In this document: piece after piece, positions 49,667-62,317 of the stretch
Layout of the letters: each line of letters starts with the position of its first letter
Position numbering within the stretch: position 1 is the stretch's first letter
DNA from: Anoplolepis gracilipes
Taxonomy: Eukaryota; Arthropoda; Insecta; Hymenoptera; Formicidae
Assembly (NCBI RefSeq): GCF_047496725.1
Contig: NC_132977.1
Span: 5,278,501-5,342,500 of the forward strand
Reading direction: 5' to 3'
Length of the DNA: 64,000 nucleotides
Position numbers and translations under genes: made by a program
Notes under the pieces: generated by a model
The model's database searches: none
Told to the model about the DNA's origin: nothing
Seen by the model: only the letters and a program-made list of their open reading frames with translations

Positions 49667-51353
49667 ATGGGAAGGACATGTAATTTAGAAAGTTTTACGT
49701 ATTAGCCTTCAAACTTATTATTTAATATCCGTATACTTCTACTTATTTATTATATATATAGTTCAGTGTAAACTACTGTTGATAATTATATAAATATTAA
49801 TTTAATATTATTATGTTATATTATTATATTAAAATATGCATTTTTACATTTATTGATTTATTTTATTAATTTGTATTATGTGGCATTTATATATATATGT
49901 GTATGTCTTAAATAATAATTTCTTAAGATTTATGATACATTTTTTAAATTTGAATTAAAATTTTCTTAACATTTATAGATTACATTTTATTAATTATCCA
50001 AGTAATATAAGAAACGTTTATTTAAAAACTTTTTCTTTTTATATAATAAATTTAGTATTGATTACGAAGACATTAAATTTTTTGTTACATTTTCAATTCA
50101 TTAAAAAATTTCTTCTTATTTACTTATTATAATTCTACTGACAAGTTAAATATTAACTGAGATGGCTATCTTAAGCTAGAAGCTGTTTGTCAATTATTGA
50201 CATTAATGGGTATTGTCCAGCAATATTCATTAACTACTTTATTATATATGTATGATTATAAAGTTAAACAATTTAATACATAACGTTCTTTAATAAACTA
50301 GTTTTACTATATATTATTCCATTATTGTTATAAATAAATAACACATAACTGGCTGTACTAAAAATAGCTGGCCGAATAAATTTGAAAAGATATTTCAGTT
50401 CAAAGATATGTCAATTTGGTTCACGAATTATTGAGAGTAATATGATTATAATGACTATCATAAAACAGGCATTATATCCTTCGCTTTTAATTGATTAGTT
50501 TTCAGTTTACTCTCTAAAGAAACTGTTTTTATAATTTAGCATTTAAATAAACTTACTTATGCTCCAACTGACAGTCATCGATACCGTCAAATATCTTTTG
50601 CTGTAAAAAATAAAAAAATATTTATACTCAGTCTTAATTGTATTCTTTTTTTCACCACTAAGGAGAATCCAGATAAGTGTTAAAATTTTTGTAAATTTTA
50701 TTATTGCGTGTGTGTGTGTGTGTGTGTACCTAAACTCTTACATACTATCAACTACAGCCTATCTTAAATTATTAATTTTTACATGATGTAATTAATGAAT
50801 TTATTATATACTTAACAGACATTTTATACTTAACAGACAGGTGGCGAAGAAATTAAAAATAATGGCTAGTACAATTTGCGATTACCTCAATTATTAGTGT
50901 TTAATATTTTAACGATGTTAATGCAATGATCTAATTTAGCTTTCATTATCTGATGCTAGCATACTATATTACTTTCAATTCAGATCAAATAATTAACATA
51001 GGAAATTGATTAAAAATGATATAGTATATTAACGATATTTATTACGATATGTATCATAATATTTATTATGATATTTATTAACAATATTTGTTAATATGAG
51101 TGTTATATGGATACATTTAATATCTAACAAAAAGATACAGAAAGTAAAAAAACTGAAAATAGTTGCTAACACATTGTGAATATCGATTATTTTAACAATG
51201 TATATATACATATATTATTTAATATCTCAACGAATCTAAAACAACGATATAATCAAGCGTCTTATCATGCTGAGAAATGTAACATTAACATGCTATACCA
51301 TTTTTAATTTGAAATTTAATAGTTAACTTAAGAAATTGCGAGAGTTTGCAAAG
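49667..51353. other. Spacer between copies 11 and 12
   Basis: Two upstream-type regions follow one another. First comes the distal block (about 50165-50225), an ACAGGCATTATATCC word (50463) and a GT microsatellite (50706-50728), ending in a proximal-like block near 50900-50960 that has no gene. Then ACGATATTTATT-like repeats (about 51035-51095) and the block before relic copy 12. A gene start has probably been lost near 51000. Confidence 0.5.
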
Positions 51354-51668
51354 ATGATTGATACAATAGAAAAGGCTTTACATCTTTTTCACTTAATGGC
51401 TTGTTTTCTTATTTGTGGAATTTTTAGATATAACTTGGATTATTCAAGATTTCTTGAGCATTTTTTATATATTAACTGTGTGGAGTGTTTGCGCTTTTTG
51501 TTATATGGTGATTTTCTCTGCATCGAATCGCATATTTAAAGGCTTGATATTTACTTTCAGTTCATCGTAGAAATTATTAGTATTGTGATTTTTATAGTGC
51601 AAATGGATTCTATTTCTTTATCTCGAGTTTTAATTTTAAGAAAAAATAATGCAACATGTTTTGAGTAA
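51354..51668 (+). pseudogene. Gustatory receptor copy 12, exon 1-exon 7 deletion relic
   Basis: Starts as a B-type exon 1 (MIDTIEKALHLFHL), loses frame after NLDYSRF (about 51450) and stops matching at about 51543. It is followed at once by the last 17 bases of intron 6 (TTGATATTTACTTTCAG) and an open exon 7 (51561-51668, FIVEIISIVIF...). Exons 2-6, about 2.5 kb or more, were removed in one deletion. Non-functional. Confidence 0.88.
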
Positions 51669-52512
51669 ATGAAAAATAATTATGTAATTTATAGAAGACT
51701 TGTATGTAGTATCCTTCCAACTTATTATTTGATATCCGTTCACTTCTAATCATTTCAAAGTTAGTTATAAACTACTGTTGATAATTATATAGACATATTA
51801 ATTTAATATTATTATATTAATTACGCATTGCCATATTTATTGACTTATTTTTTAAATTTATATTATGTAATATTTTTTATATATGTCTTAAATAAAACTT
51901 TTTAAATATTTATAGATCACATTTTTATTGATTATTCAGATAATATAAAAAATATCTATTTTAAGATTTCTTTTTTATAATAAATTTGCTACTAATTACA
52001 AGGACGTCATATTTTTTATATTGTTTTTAATTTATTAAAAAATGTTGCTTCTTGTTTATTTATCATAATTTTACTGACAAACCAAACTGATTAAGTGTAT
52101 AATAACTTAATTTTAAGATAAAAGCTTTGCGAATCATTGGCTCTATATTGTTCAACAATGTTAAACGACTTTTAATGTAAAATTATGAAATTAAGTAATA
52201 TAATATATAACGGTCTTTCTAATGCATTATATATTTCTATTACAATATTATTCTATTATTGTTTTAAAAAATAAGTAATATATAGCTAACTATAGCTACA
52301 TATATATAAACTAAAAATAATGGCTGACACATTGTGTAAATATTGATTAGCTTAACTATTACTGTTTAATATTTTAACGACGTTAATGCAACGGTCTAAG
52401 TATAAATTGTCATACTAATGTTAGTATGTCATATTACTTTCTCGTGTATTTTACGTTCTAGTGTATCTTCAATTGCGGATCTAATAGTTAACATATGTGA
52501 GAGTTTACAAAT
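51669..52512. other. Spacer between copies 12 and 13
   Basis: AT-rich, with a degraded distal block near 52120-52165 and the proximal block of copy 13 from 52315. Shorter than the sister spacers because the ACAGG..ATTACATCC region is missing. Confidence 0.55.
52315..52512 (+). promoter_or_regulatory. Conserved proximal 5' block of copy 13
   Basis: Contains GACACATTGTGTAAATATTG, GTTAATGCAACGGTCTAAG and TCTAATAGTTAAC (52480-52492). An insertion (ATTACTTTCTCGTGTATTTT region) separates the two halves compared with copies 10 and 11. Confidence 0.5.
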
Positions 52513-55500
52513 ATGGTCGATACAATAGAAAAAGCTTTAAATCTTCTTCACTTAGTAGCTTGTTTTCTTGGTTGTGAAATTTTTAAACATAACTTGGATC
52601 ATTCAAAACTTCGCTTAAGCATCTTCTATATACTAATTGTGTGGAGTATTTACGCTTGCACCTTTTATTATACAGTGATTTTCTTTGGACCAAATCGTAT
52701 ATTTACAGGCTTTTTGGACTTTTTCGGATTAATGACAAATTTTTTTGTAATCATAATATCTATAATCATCACCGTTCGTGACCACAAGGTACATTCTTTT
52801 TTTTTATGTAAATGTTTTATTGTAACTTTAACAGTGCAATATTTACAGTGGAATTAATAGCACGTAACATTACTTCTCTAAATTAGAACAATTTTATTTA
52901 GTTATTTGCTAAATTTATATTAATTCTATTTAATTAAGTCAAATTAATATTAATTAAATATGAAATAAATAATGTATTTATTAATTTATATATAATTACG
53001 TGCTTATATATGAAACAAAATTTTGTTTTTAAAATACATTTTTTACTTTTATTAAATCGTTGGAACATTAAAAATTCTATATTTAATAGTAATAATAATA
53101 ATATATTTAGTATTAATATATTTAGTATTAAAAAGTTTTAAGGTATATACATGTTACATATATCGTATAATATTTAATGAAATTTTTATTAAAAGTTTAT
53201 TTTATTAAAAATTATTATTTATCAAACACATCAATATATATTTTTAAAAAATGTTGATATGTATTTAAAAAAAGTGCATATATCATTATATATTTTTCTG
53301 TCTTTTGTTATTCTTAGAAATTTCTTATGTGTATAAGAAATCTCAGTTTCGTAGACGATACGTTGGAACAGCTTGGAACACCCAAGGAATATTGTAAAAT
53401 GCGAAACTCGATAAAATATATGCTGATTGTATGGTTTATAATGGTTTGCATAATATGGGTAACTGACTTACCTTGGGACATAGAGGAATTTCAAGATATG
53501 AGAGCCATAATTATTCCCATTATTTTAAATTATCCTTTCTATCTCAACACCTTCATGGATATAATATTTATATTTCTTGTAAGGTTTGTAAAAACAATTT
53601 TTGTTTTAAATTATATAGGTAACTTTGAGAAGTCTGAATATAATTCAGCCCAATTTTTTAAATCTATAAATTATATCTTTAAATTATAAAAGTGCTATGT
53701 AAAAGAAATATATAAGTATATATAAAAATATATATAAATATATATAAATTAAATAAATTGTATTCTCTATTTGTACGTGTGTGTTATATAAGGCTCTATA
53801 TAATCAGCATTTATGTAAAAAACTATAACAGGTATTTATTTAAAACAACATAATTTTTTAATCTAGTATGCTAATCCAAAAGTTAGTGATGCACTGTTAT
53901 TTTTGTCATATTATTTCTATAATGTTATGAGAAATAAACAGGAAATAGTAATCAAAATCTTTTAACATTTCTCTCTTCTTTTCTGTCTAAATTACAGATA
54001 TATTGGTACTAGGTTGAATAAAATTAATGATTATATTGGACAATTAGCAGAAACTAAAAAGTATGGATTGAGATGCACTTGGAAAAAGCCTCTTGTTACT
54101 CGTTACAATATCCGTAGCGATGAAAATCGTGAGCATGTATTGTGGACTGCAATGTAAATTGATATATCCTACAATAAAAATAAAATTAGCAAAGTTGAAC
54201 ACATTTTAACAAAAAAAGACCATTTTTATTAATTTAAAAGTATATAAATATTTTCAGTCTTATTGTATTAGAGTTTCTTTTACACAACGTTTTTAAATTA
54301 ATTTGTGACAGTTTTGTACGTATATACGTACCTATTAAAAAATATGTAATTTTACAAATATAATTGCAAATTTACTACGTAATGTAACTATAAACTATAA
54401 AATAATGTAACTATATTAATTTTGTTTTCCTTTATAACAAAATATTTATTTTGATGAAAGTAATTATATTAAATATATATCTGAGATCGTACTTAATTCT
54501 AAATAAATGGACAAACATTGCACGCATGTAGTTCTTAAAAAAGGGATACATTATTTTAATGTTTTAATATAATTATTTACTTATCAATATAACATCTTTC
54601 TAGGCATCTTCATTTGGAGCTTTGCCGAATAGCCCGCAATATAAATAGTATTTACGGAATGCGAATAACATTGCAGATGTTTTCCTATTTCATTATTTTG
54701 ACCACAGTATGCTATGGTCAATACAATATGATGTTATGTTTTGAACGAATTTATCGAAATAATGTCCCTTTAGAAACTAAACTAATAATAGTAATTTATG
54801 GTAACATATGGTGCGCCATATACGTGACAAAATTAGTAACATTGAATTATATTTGCGAAAACGTTAGTGCCAAGGTGAGTTTTTAAGTAATTTTTAAATA
54901 AATTGTAAAAAAGTATTTTTTCATAATTCGCCTAATACAATACTTAACCTTTTTAGAATAAATGTTAGAACCATTTTAATAAAGTATTTGAATCAAAAAT
55001 GTGAAATAGAAGTAAATAATTTTTCAAAATTTTTTATAATAAATCTTTCTTCTTTATAATACGCACACAATTGCAAATTTATTTATATAATATTTATTCA
55101 TATAAACGTACAATTTTCGAAACTCGTACAATTAATATAAATAAAGATACAATTATAATAATTTATTTGTAAAATTAATTTTATAAAATTTTTAGGCGGA
55201 GAAGACCAAGGACATGATCTATAAATTGACTAACCTTGTCTATTTTGACCAAATACGTGAAGATGTAAATTTCCTATTTTATAATCTTCCAATTTTAATC
55301 AATCTTTATTATGAATTTTAAATAAAACTTTAGAGAAAGAATCCGACCTCAATGACCTTGATCTTGATATATATTGTCAAGGATATTGTCCCGAGTATCT
55401 TCCAAAAAGTTTTAAGTATTGCTTCTTATTTATAGAAAAATTATTAACAAGAAAAGTTTACTAAATAGTAATTTTTCTGACACTATCTACATTTAATAGA

Positions 55501-56125
55501 GCATACTTATTGTTAGTAGATTTATTTACTCATATGTAGTAAACCGAATGCTTGAACAGAGAAGGAGCTTTTTTCTCCTGTCCTATGTACGTGGTATTAG
55601 AAAAATTACGTACTATTTGGTAATTTTTTTTATTAATACATTTTTTGTAAATAATATTTTTGATTTTACACAAAGAGCAACATCTAAATTTTTTTGGAGA
55701 ATACTCAGAACAATGATCTTGATGAGAAATGTCAGGGTCAAGGTCATTAGCACTAGGTTCGTTTTCCTAAAGTTTTACTGAATTTTTAAGTAATATTTAT
55801 GTTACAATGCAGATTTATCAGTTTGTTTTGCAATTATCACTTCAGCCGTTAAAGTTCAGTGGAATGGGCTTGTTTTACTTCGGCTACAATTTTATTCGTA
55901 AGGTTAATTTTTAATGTTATTTACAATTATGTAAGCACATACTAATGCAATTTAAAAGTAATTTTTAAGTTTGTCCAAGAAATTGTACCAATAATTATAT
56001 TTGATATTTTCTTTCAGTTCATCGTAGGAATTATTAGTATTGTGATTTTTATGGTGCAAATGGATCCTTCTCCCTTATCTCAATTTTTAATTTCGAGAAA
56101 AAATAATGCAACATGTTATGAGTAA
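52513..56125 (+). CDS. Gustatory receptor copy 13 (B-type)
   Basis: Seven exons: 52513-52788, 53318-53583, 53998-54153, 54604-54874, 55196-55264, 55813-55902, 56018-56125. Total 1236 nt, 411 residues, open with GT-AG sites. Exon 1 starts MVDTIEKALNLLHL and has CEIFKHNLDHSKL. Exon 2 VDDTLEQLGTPKEYCKM. Exon 3 ends SDENREHVLWTAM. Exon 4 ends LNYICENVSAK. Exon 5 AEKTKDMIYKLT. Exon 6 PLKFSGMGLFYFG. TM7 SIVIFMVQMDPSP. Last intact plus-strand copy. Intron 5 (548 bp) carries the same old fold-back element as copies 10 and 11, in shorter form. Probable membrane chemoreceptor, ligand unknown. Confidence 0.87.
55322..55780. mobile_element. Old fold-back element in intron 5 of copy 13
   Basis: Left arm TCAATGACCTTGATCTTGA, right arm GTCAGGGTCAAGGTCATT. 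Same position as in copies 10 and 11 but internally deleted. Confidence 0.6.
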
Positions 56126-56344
56126 AAGGGAAAAATAAGTAATTTAAAAAACTTTTACGTAATATTCTTCCAACTTATTATTTAATATCTGTATACTCCT
56201 AATTATTATATAGTTGAGTATAAACTACTGTTGATAATTATATAGATATTAATTTAATATTATTATATTATAATATTCATAATATATTAATTATGCATTT
56301 CTACATTTATTGATTTATTTTATTAATTCGTATTGTATGACATT

Positions 56345-56407
<63 letters not shown>

Positions 56408-57312
56408 ATATATGTCTTAAATAATATTTTTTTAAGATTTATAGAATACATTTTTAAAATTTTAATTTAAATTTTTTTAACGTTTATAGATTATATTTTA
56501 TTGATTATCAAGTAATATAAAAAACATTCATTTATAAAATTTTTTTAAATAATAAATTTGGTATTGATTACGAAGACATCAAATTTTCTATATTATTTTT
56601 AATTTACTAAAAAATCTTGTTTACTTTTCTATCGACAAATAAAATATTAACTAATGACTTATCTTAAGCTAAAAGCTTTTTGTCAATCATTAGCGGAAAT
56701 ATTGTTCAGCAATATCGATTAACTATTTTATTATATGTATACATATGTTTGATTATGAAGTTAAAAAATATAATACATAACGCTATCTTATATATTTTAC
56801 TGTATATTATTCTACTATTTTGATAATTAAATTATATAATATATAGCTAAATAGCTAGCTGAATAAGTTAAAAAAATATGTCAGTTTGCTTCACGAATAT
56901 CGAAAGTAATGTGATTATGGTGATTACCTTAAAACAGGCATTATATTTTTTGCTCTTGATTTATTCCGTTTTTTGGTTTACTCTCCAGCAAAACTTTGTT
57001 TTTATAATTTGGCATTTTAAACTTATTCGAGATATTTGCCAACTGGCAGTCGCCGATCTAGGATGGTACCGTTGAACATCTTCTGTCGTAAAAAATCCGA
57101 AAATATTTGTACTTTGCGCTAATTGTATTCTTTTTTTCACCACTAAGGAGAATCAAGGTAAATAAAACTTTTTAAATTTATTTGTGTGCATGTGTAAGCC
57201 TTAGCTTTCTTATATGTACTGTTAATTATATTTAAGCCTACTTTAAATTATTAATTTTTACATGACGTATATATGTTAAGAGAATATGAATTTTCAGAAT
57301 ATAATTTTTTTT
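56126..57312. other. Orphan upstream region at the array edge
   Basis: Repeats the usual spacer order after a B-type copy: 3' flank, TA microsatellite (56346-56400), distal block (about 56655-56715, TTAGCGGAAATATTG), ACAGGCATTATA word (about 56934) and CACTAAGGAGAATC word (about 57139). No exon 1 follows; instead the 3' end of minus-strand copy 14 begins. The array was broken here. Confidence 0.6.
56346..56400. repeat. (TA)n microsatellite
   Basis: Long TA run in the 3' flank of copy 13. Confidence 0.9.
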
Positions 57313-59491
57313 TTAAAAATCCGTCTGTTTTTTAGGTATGGTAGCCACTTGCACTATGAAGATTATAAACGTTGAAATTGTCAGGAAGAACTAAAAACAT
57401 ATGTAAATTAAATACATTATTATATACATATTATATTATATACATATATAATACATTATTGTATAATTCTGCATTTTTTTATATTAATGTAATTTCTATT
57501 AAACAACAAAATACAATAATAAAGATATAATGAAAGATGTAATAAAAATTTACGATCTAATTTTTTATAGTATAATGTGAAAATAAAAAAAATAAAAAAT
57601 GATAAATATAACCAACCTTTCGTAGAAGGCTATTGTCAAAATAAAAAAGACCCAGTCCTGTGAATTTCAGCGGATGATATACTTGTAAAGAAAATTGATC
57701 TGCGCACATATAGAAATAATTATTAAAATGTAAACAATCTTAGTTAATTTACTTTTATTATACTAAAATATGTTTTATCTCGTTATAAACATCAGCATAC
57801 CGAAGAAAATCTGTCAATTGATGAATTATTTTTTCTATTTTGTTAGCCTGAAATCGATAATTTATTATCAATAAATAAATATAAATATTAAATTTGCAGG
57901 AATTTACCTTAGCGCTAACGTTCTCGCAGATATAATTTAAGCAAAAGAGTTTAACTACGTGCAACGTTATCGAGAAACACACACTAATCCAAGTGAGCGG
58001 CGAAAATACATAGTGACCTTTCGTTTGTATATGCATAATAATATATTTACATATTCTTGTCAAATATATTAGATAGGATACTATTTCCACAGTCAGTTGA
58101 AGTCCAAAAATTACATTCAATTCACGAGCTATTTGACACAATTCTAAATGGATATGCCTATCAAAGAATAAAATTTATTAATGAAGAAACGGAAAAACAA
58201 ACATGATGACGATATGGAGAAATCATTTTCTTATTGTTTGGATAAATTAAATTTTTTCTATATGGAATGCATTATTTTAATTAATAGATTATATTTAAAT
58301 CAATGTTTAGCTCAGCATATATTTTTTTTATTCTGATTTACATTGAGGTCCATAGTATGAGCTTGTATTTATTAGTATGAATGATACATCCACGAGTCAA
58401 TACGGATTTTCTCCATATCTCAACCCATACTCTTTTTTAATCAAAAGACATTTAATGTGCTCGTTTAGCTTATCAAATCTAATACCAATATACCTGTTAC
58501 AAAGAAAGAACAATTGTATAATAATTAAAATATATAAAGGATTGATTATACATAGTATAATTATTCGAAATAAAAATGAATCTACGGTAAAATGTTTTAG
58601 TTTGCAAAATAAACATAAAATACATTTCTCCTTTTTCGAAACATTTTTACTAAAAAGTATTAAATTCCTTTCTTCTAAAAAAATATAATCTATTTTAGTA
58701 TATTATTTTTTCAGGAATAAGACACTATTTTATAAAATACATATGTTTTTAAGATAATAAAAAACTAGACAGAGTTATAATGCTGTAATATAATACAAAC
58801 CACAGGAAAGTCATAAATAATAAATCCGCAAACATGTTGACGTGATAAATATGATTTATAATGTAAGGTAGAATTATGCACCGATAATCCTTCGTTGCGT
58901 AGAACCACCAAATGCTATCAGATGTATTCACTATATATATATATACACACAACCCATACTATTAACACTCTTTTTGCATATGCATGTAACTGTCGATATA
59001 TTATGGGAGTGCCTAATTCTTTTAACGTGTCGTCCACAGCAGCAAGTCTCTTTATGAATATTCGAAATCTTTAAATAATTAAACAATTCAGAAACTAAAT
59101 GTTTTTAAATTAATTTTATAATAACAAATATTAAATTTTATAATAAATAATAAATTTTAAATTTTAAATTATTTTTAATTTTTGAACCTTTTAAAGATGA
59201 TATCTTCTTTTATTACGTAAAGTATTATATTTCTGTTACAAGTCACAAGATGTACACGTATACCTTGTCTTGATATACACGCGTAATAATGGATATAATA
59301 GTAGCAAAAATGCCAGTATATGAATTATAGTAGAAGTTGACTGAAACCATATTTCTGCCTTAAACGTCGTTACTACATAATAACAAAAACACGCATAAGC
59401 GACCCATACTGTTATATTATAAAAAATACTTAAATAAAGTTTCTTTGGAGAATAGACACGGATATACAGCCTTTTCTAAAGTATTTGCCAT
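57313..59491 (-). pseudogene. Gustatory receptor copy 14 (C-type), minus-strand pseudogene
   Basis: All seven exons are recognisable on the minus strand. Exon 1 59491-59264 (MANTLEKA start; about 45 bp deleted and two frame changes). Exon 2 about 59068-58801 (AAVDDTLKELG; acceptor mutated and a TA microsatellite shifting frame). Exon 3 58493-58342 (YIGIRFDKLNE; four bases missing before WRKS). Exon 4 58157-57908, open (HIHLELCQIA...LNYICENVSAK). Exon 5 from 57847, normal donor lost (GAGATAAAA). Exon 6 57699-57617, out of phase (PLKFTGLGLFYF). Exon 7 57390-57313 (FIIFIVQVA). Several independent lesions make it a pseudogene. It is closest to copy 15 and clearly apart from the plus-strand copies. 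Confidence 0.85.
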
Positions 59492-59807
59492 AGTTACTAG
59501 GAGGGTCTGTCGCAAACTAACATAGATCTATTCGAACTTATTTGATTGAAATATTTATTAAAACAATAGAATAATAGTTCAATTGTCAAATGCACTAACG
59601 TTATGTATTATTTAATTCTTCTATACACAATGACGTAGTCGATTGATGTCAAACAGTATTAGTATGTAAACAGTCTAATAATGATATCGTTATAATTTTT
59701 ATTGTTGTTCAATTAATATAATATAATTCATAAAAATAATCTTGATGCATAGGTATTAGACGTCTTGTGCAACGTTAGTTTGATGAGGCGCTAATTATAT
59801 TGCTTTT
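59492..59807. other. Short spacer between copies 14 and 15
   Basis: 316 bp, AT-rich, upstream of copy 14 and downstream of copy 15. None of the B-type upstream words are seen. Confidence 0.5.
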
Positions 59808-62317
59808 TTAACCATATTCAGATCTAACAATTATTTTTAATTGCACCATAATAATTAGAAACTTTGCAATCGTCATGCAAAACTGGAAAAAGATTTTAAT
59901 CAATTAACTTTTATTGAATATAAAAACAATATTTTATTAAAAATATCAATAAATTAATTAATTAAAAATCGAAACCATTACACTTCTTGTAATAGTGGAA
60001 AAAAGTTTTGATAAAAAATATTAAAAAATTTTCTCTGAATTTTTATAAATAATGTTATACATAACGATATAAAATGGTAAGAAAAAGAGATAATTGCAAA
60101 AATAAACCTTTCGAAGTAAGTCATTGCCAAAGTAGAAAAGACCCATTCCAGTTAATTTCATTGGATGATGCATTACTTGCAAAGCAAATTGATAAATCTG
60201 TACACAAGAAACGTTATTACACTTTAAACAATTTACTTTATTTATTTCACAATTTACTTGTTGCTATAAAGATTTTTTTACCTCCATCCAAATGTCTGCA
60301 TATCGAATAGAACTTGTCAGTTGGTGAATCGTTTTATTAATTTTGTTAGCCTAAAATTTAAATAGAATTTATTACATCAAATATATATTTTTATTAAAAA
60401 CTGCGCTTTATTTTACCTTAATTGTGACACTCTCGCACATATAATTTATTGTCCATAGCTTCACTAAAAATAAAGAAGTCCATAGAACGATACTAAACCA
60501 GGTATATACTTGTATCTCTTTTTGATTTCCAGTCATTAGTATTGAATAAATATAATAGCACAATGTTGTTATTAACAAAAGATAAGACGTCATCTTTATA
60601 GTTATATGCGTTCCAAAGATTGAGTTCAACTCCCGAGTAAGACGACATAATTCTAAATGAAGCTGCCTGTTGAAGAATACATCATATTGTTACGAAAAAA
60701 CATACAGATGACAACCCATATAATTTGAACAATTTTCATAGTTTTTATAATTTTACTGCTCTTATAATTTTTAGAAATAAAGTTTTATTCATATTACAAT
60801 ATCAAGTTTGCACTCGATAATTTAATCAAATATATGCAAATTTACATTGTAGTCCACAATGTTTGCTTGCAATTATCAATGCATAAAGTATTTCGACGAA
60901 GAGTTATTACAGATTTTTTCCATGTACATCTCAGCCCATGCTCCTCTTTCATCAATAAACATCGTACATGTTCATTTATTTTGTCAAATCTAGTACCGAT
61001 ATACCTATATTGCAAAGAATTCTCAAAAATTATGTATTATATAGCCAAATCTTTGACTTATATATATTTAAAAAGCAAGTTTTTTAATAATCTTTTTTAT
61101 TAAAAAAATGTTTGTATCAAACAAGCGACAGCAACTTTTTTATAAATTTTTGCTAAAAATGTGGAAAAATATCATTTTAATATAATAATTATATATAATT
61201 ATTTTAATAAATTACAAAAACGGTATTGGCTTATAAAGATAAAAAATATAAATAAATATGCATTAGTTCAGATTATATGCATATCTTAGATTCATATTTG
61301 TTTCATTTTATTACTTATCAGATATGTGTGTACATACATCTAAAGTATGCATATTGTAAAATCTATATACAACGTATAAAGTTATATGTATATTATAAAT
61401 ATACTTTTACTATACAAACCATAAGAAAAAAATAAATAATAAGTCCAGAAATGTATTGACGTGAATACAACAATTTAATATATGAGATAAAAACAATCCC
61501 CAAGAAGCCGTTTTTTTCTTGTTCAACCAATATATTATGTCATAAAAATTTATAGCAAAGCTGTGAATGATCCAGCCGATTATCACTAATTTTGTCAACA
61601 TATGGATCTTTCGATATATCTTTAATGTGCCGAGTTTTTCCAAAGTATCATCCACTGCAGCAAGTCTTATTATACACATTTCAAATTTCTAAAACCATAT
61701 TAGAGACAATTAAAAATTTTTGCATTTGCGAAAGTATTATGCTTTTATGATGTAAAAATAATTACGTTAAGACATTTAAAATCTTTAAGGACATTATATA
61801 TGTGTTTAGTCTTTATTTGTAAAAAGATTTAATTTACACAGAATCGCGACACACACACTACAAATACACATATGACACACTCTCTCACTTATGCACACAC
61901 ATTGTGAGAATTGAAATAAAAATTACGATTAAAAACATTGTTAGATTATAATTAATATTGTGAAATATATAAATTTAATATTTTAATATAAATATTTCAA
62001 AAATAATTGCGTATGTGTACCTTTTGATAATAAAAATTTGTAATTATAGTTATAAACAAGGAAAAGATGTTAATCATTGAAACAACCATACTAATAGAGG
62101 TAGAATATATTACTTTTAATGTAAAAAAATTCAAAATATAAAAAAGGAAATAACCGTAAGCGAACCAAATTATTAAAGAATATAGAATGCTTGAGTATAT
62201 GATCCATCGCATCTTTAATTTTGATTGTTTTATAGAACAGACACCTAAACCCATAATAAAACACATTATAAAAAAAGGACGTAAAGCTTGTTGAATAGTG
62301 ATCGTCACCATACTCAT
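59808..62317 (-). CDS. Gustatory receptor copy 15 (C-type), minus strand
   Basis: Seven exons on the minus strand: 62317-62021, 61688-61420, 61004-60846, 60666-60417, 60350-60282, 60197-60108, 59882-59808. Total 1209 nt, 402 residues, no stops, all GT-AG, same phases as the array. Two close starts exist (62317 MSMVTI, 62311 MVTITIQQAL); the second matches the family start. Landmarks: AAVDDTLEKLG, YIGTRFDKINEH, LRCTWKKS, LHLELCRLTRELN, INYMCESVTIK, PMKLTGMGLFYFG, and TM7 FLIIMVQL with a short tail. The exon 2/3 junction codes W-Y instead of R-Y, as in copy 14. It is the most divergent intact copy and may reflect the ancestral neighbour of the expanded group. Confidence 0.83.

Noticed and set aside
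58377..58688. A 103-codon plus-strand open frame
   Set aside because: Antisense to exon 3 of pseudogene copy 14.
60074..61103. Plus-strand open frames of 78 and 89 codons
   Set aside because: Antisense to exons 6-5 and exon 3 of copy 15, whose minus-strand frame has proper splice sites and family motifs.
3365..62317. Odorant receptor (7tm_6) identity for the array
   Set aside because: Length and topology alone would allow it, but the G-L-F block followed by a last helix ending in VQ, and the run of phase-0 introns around it, fit Gr better. I saw no Or-type C-terminal motif.
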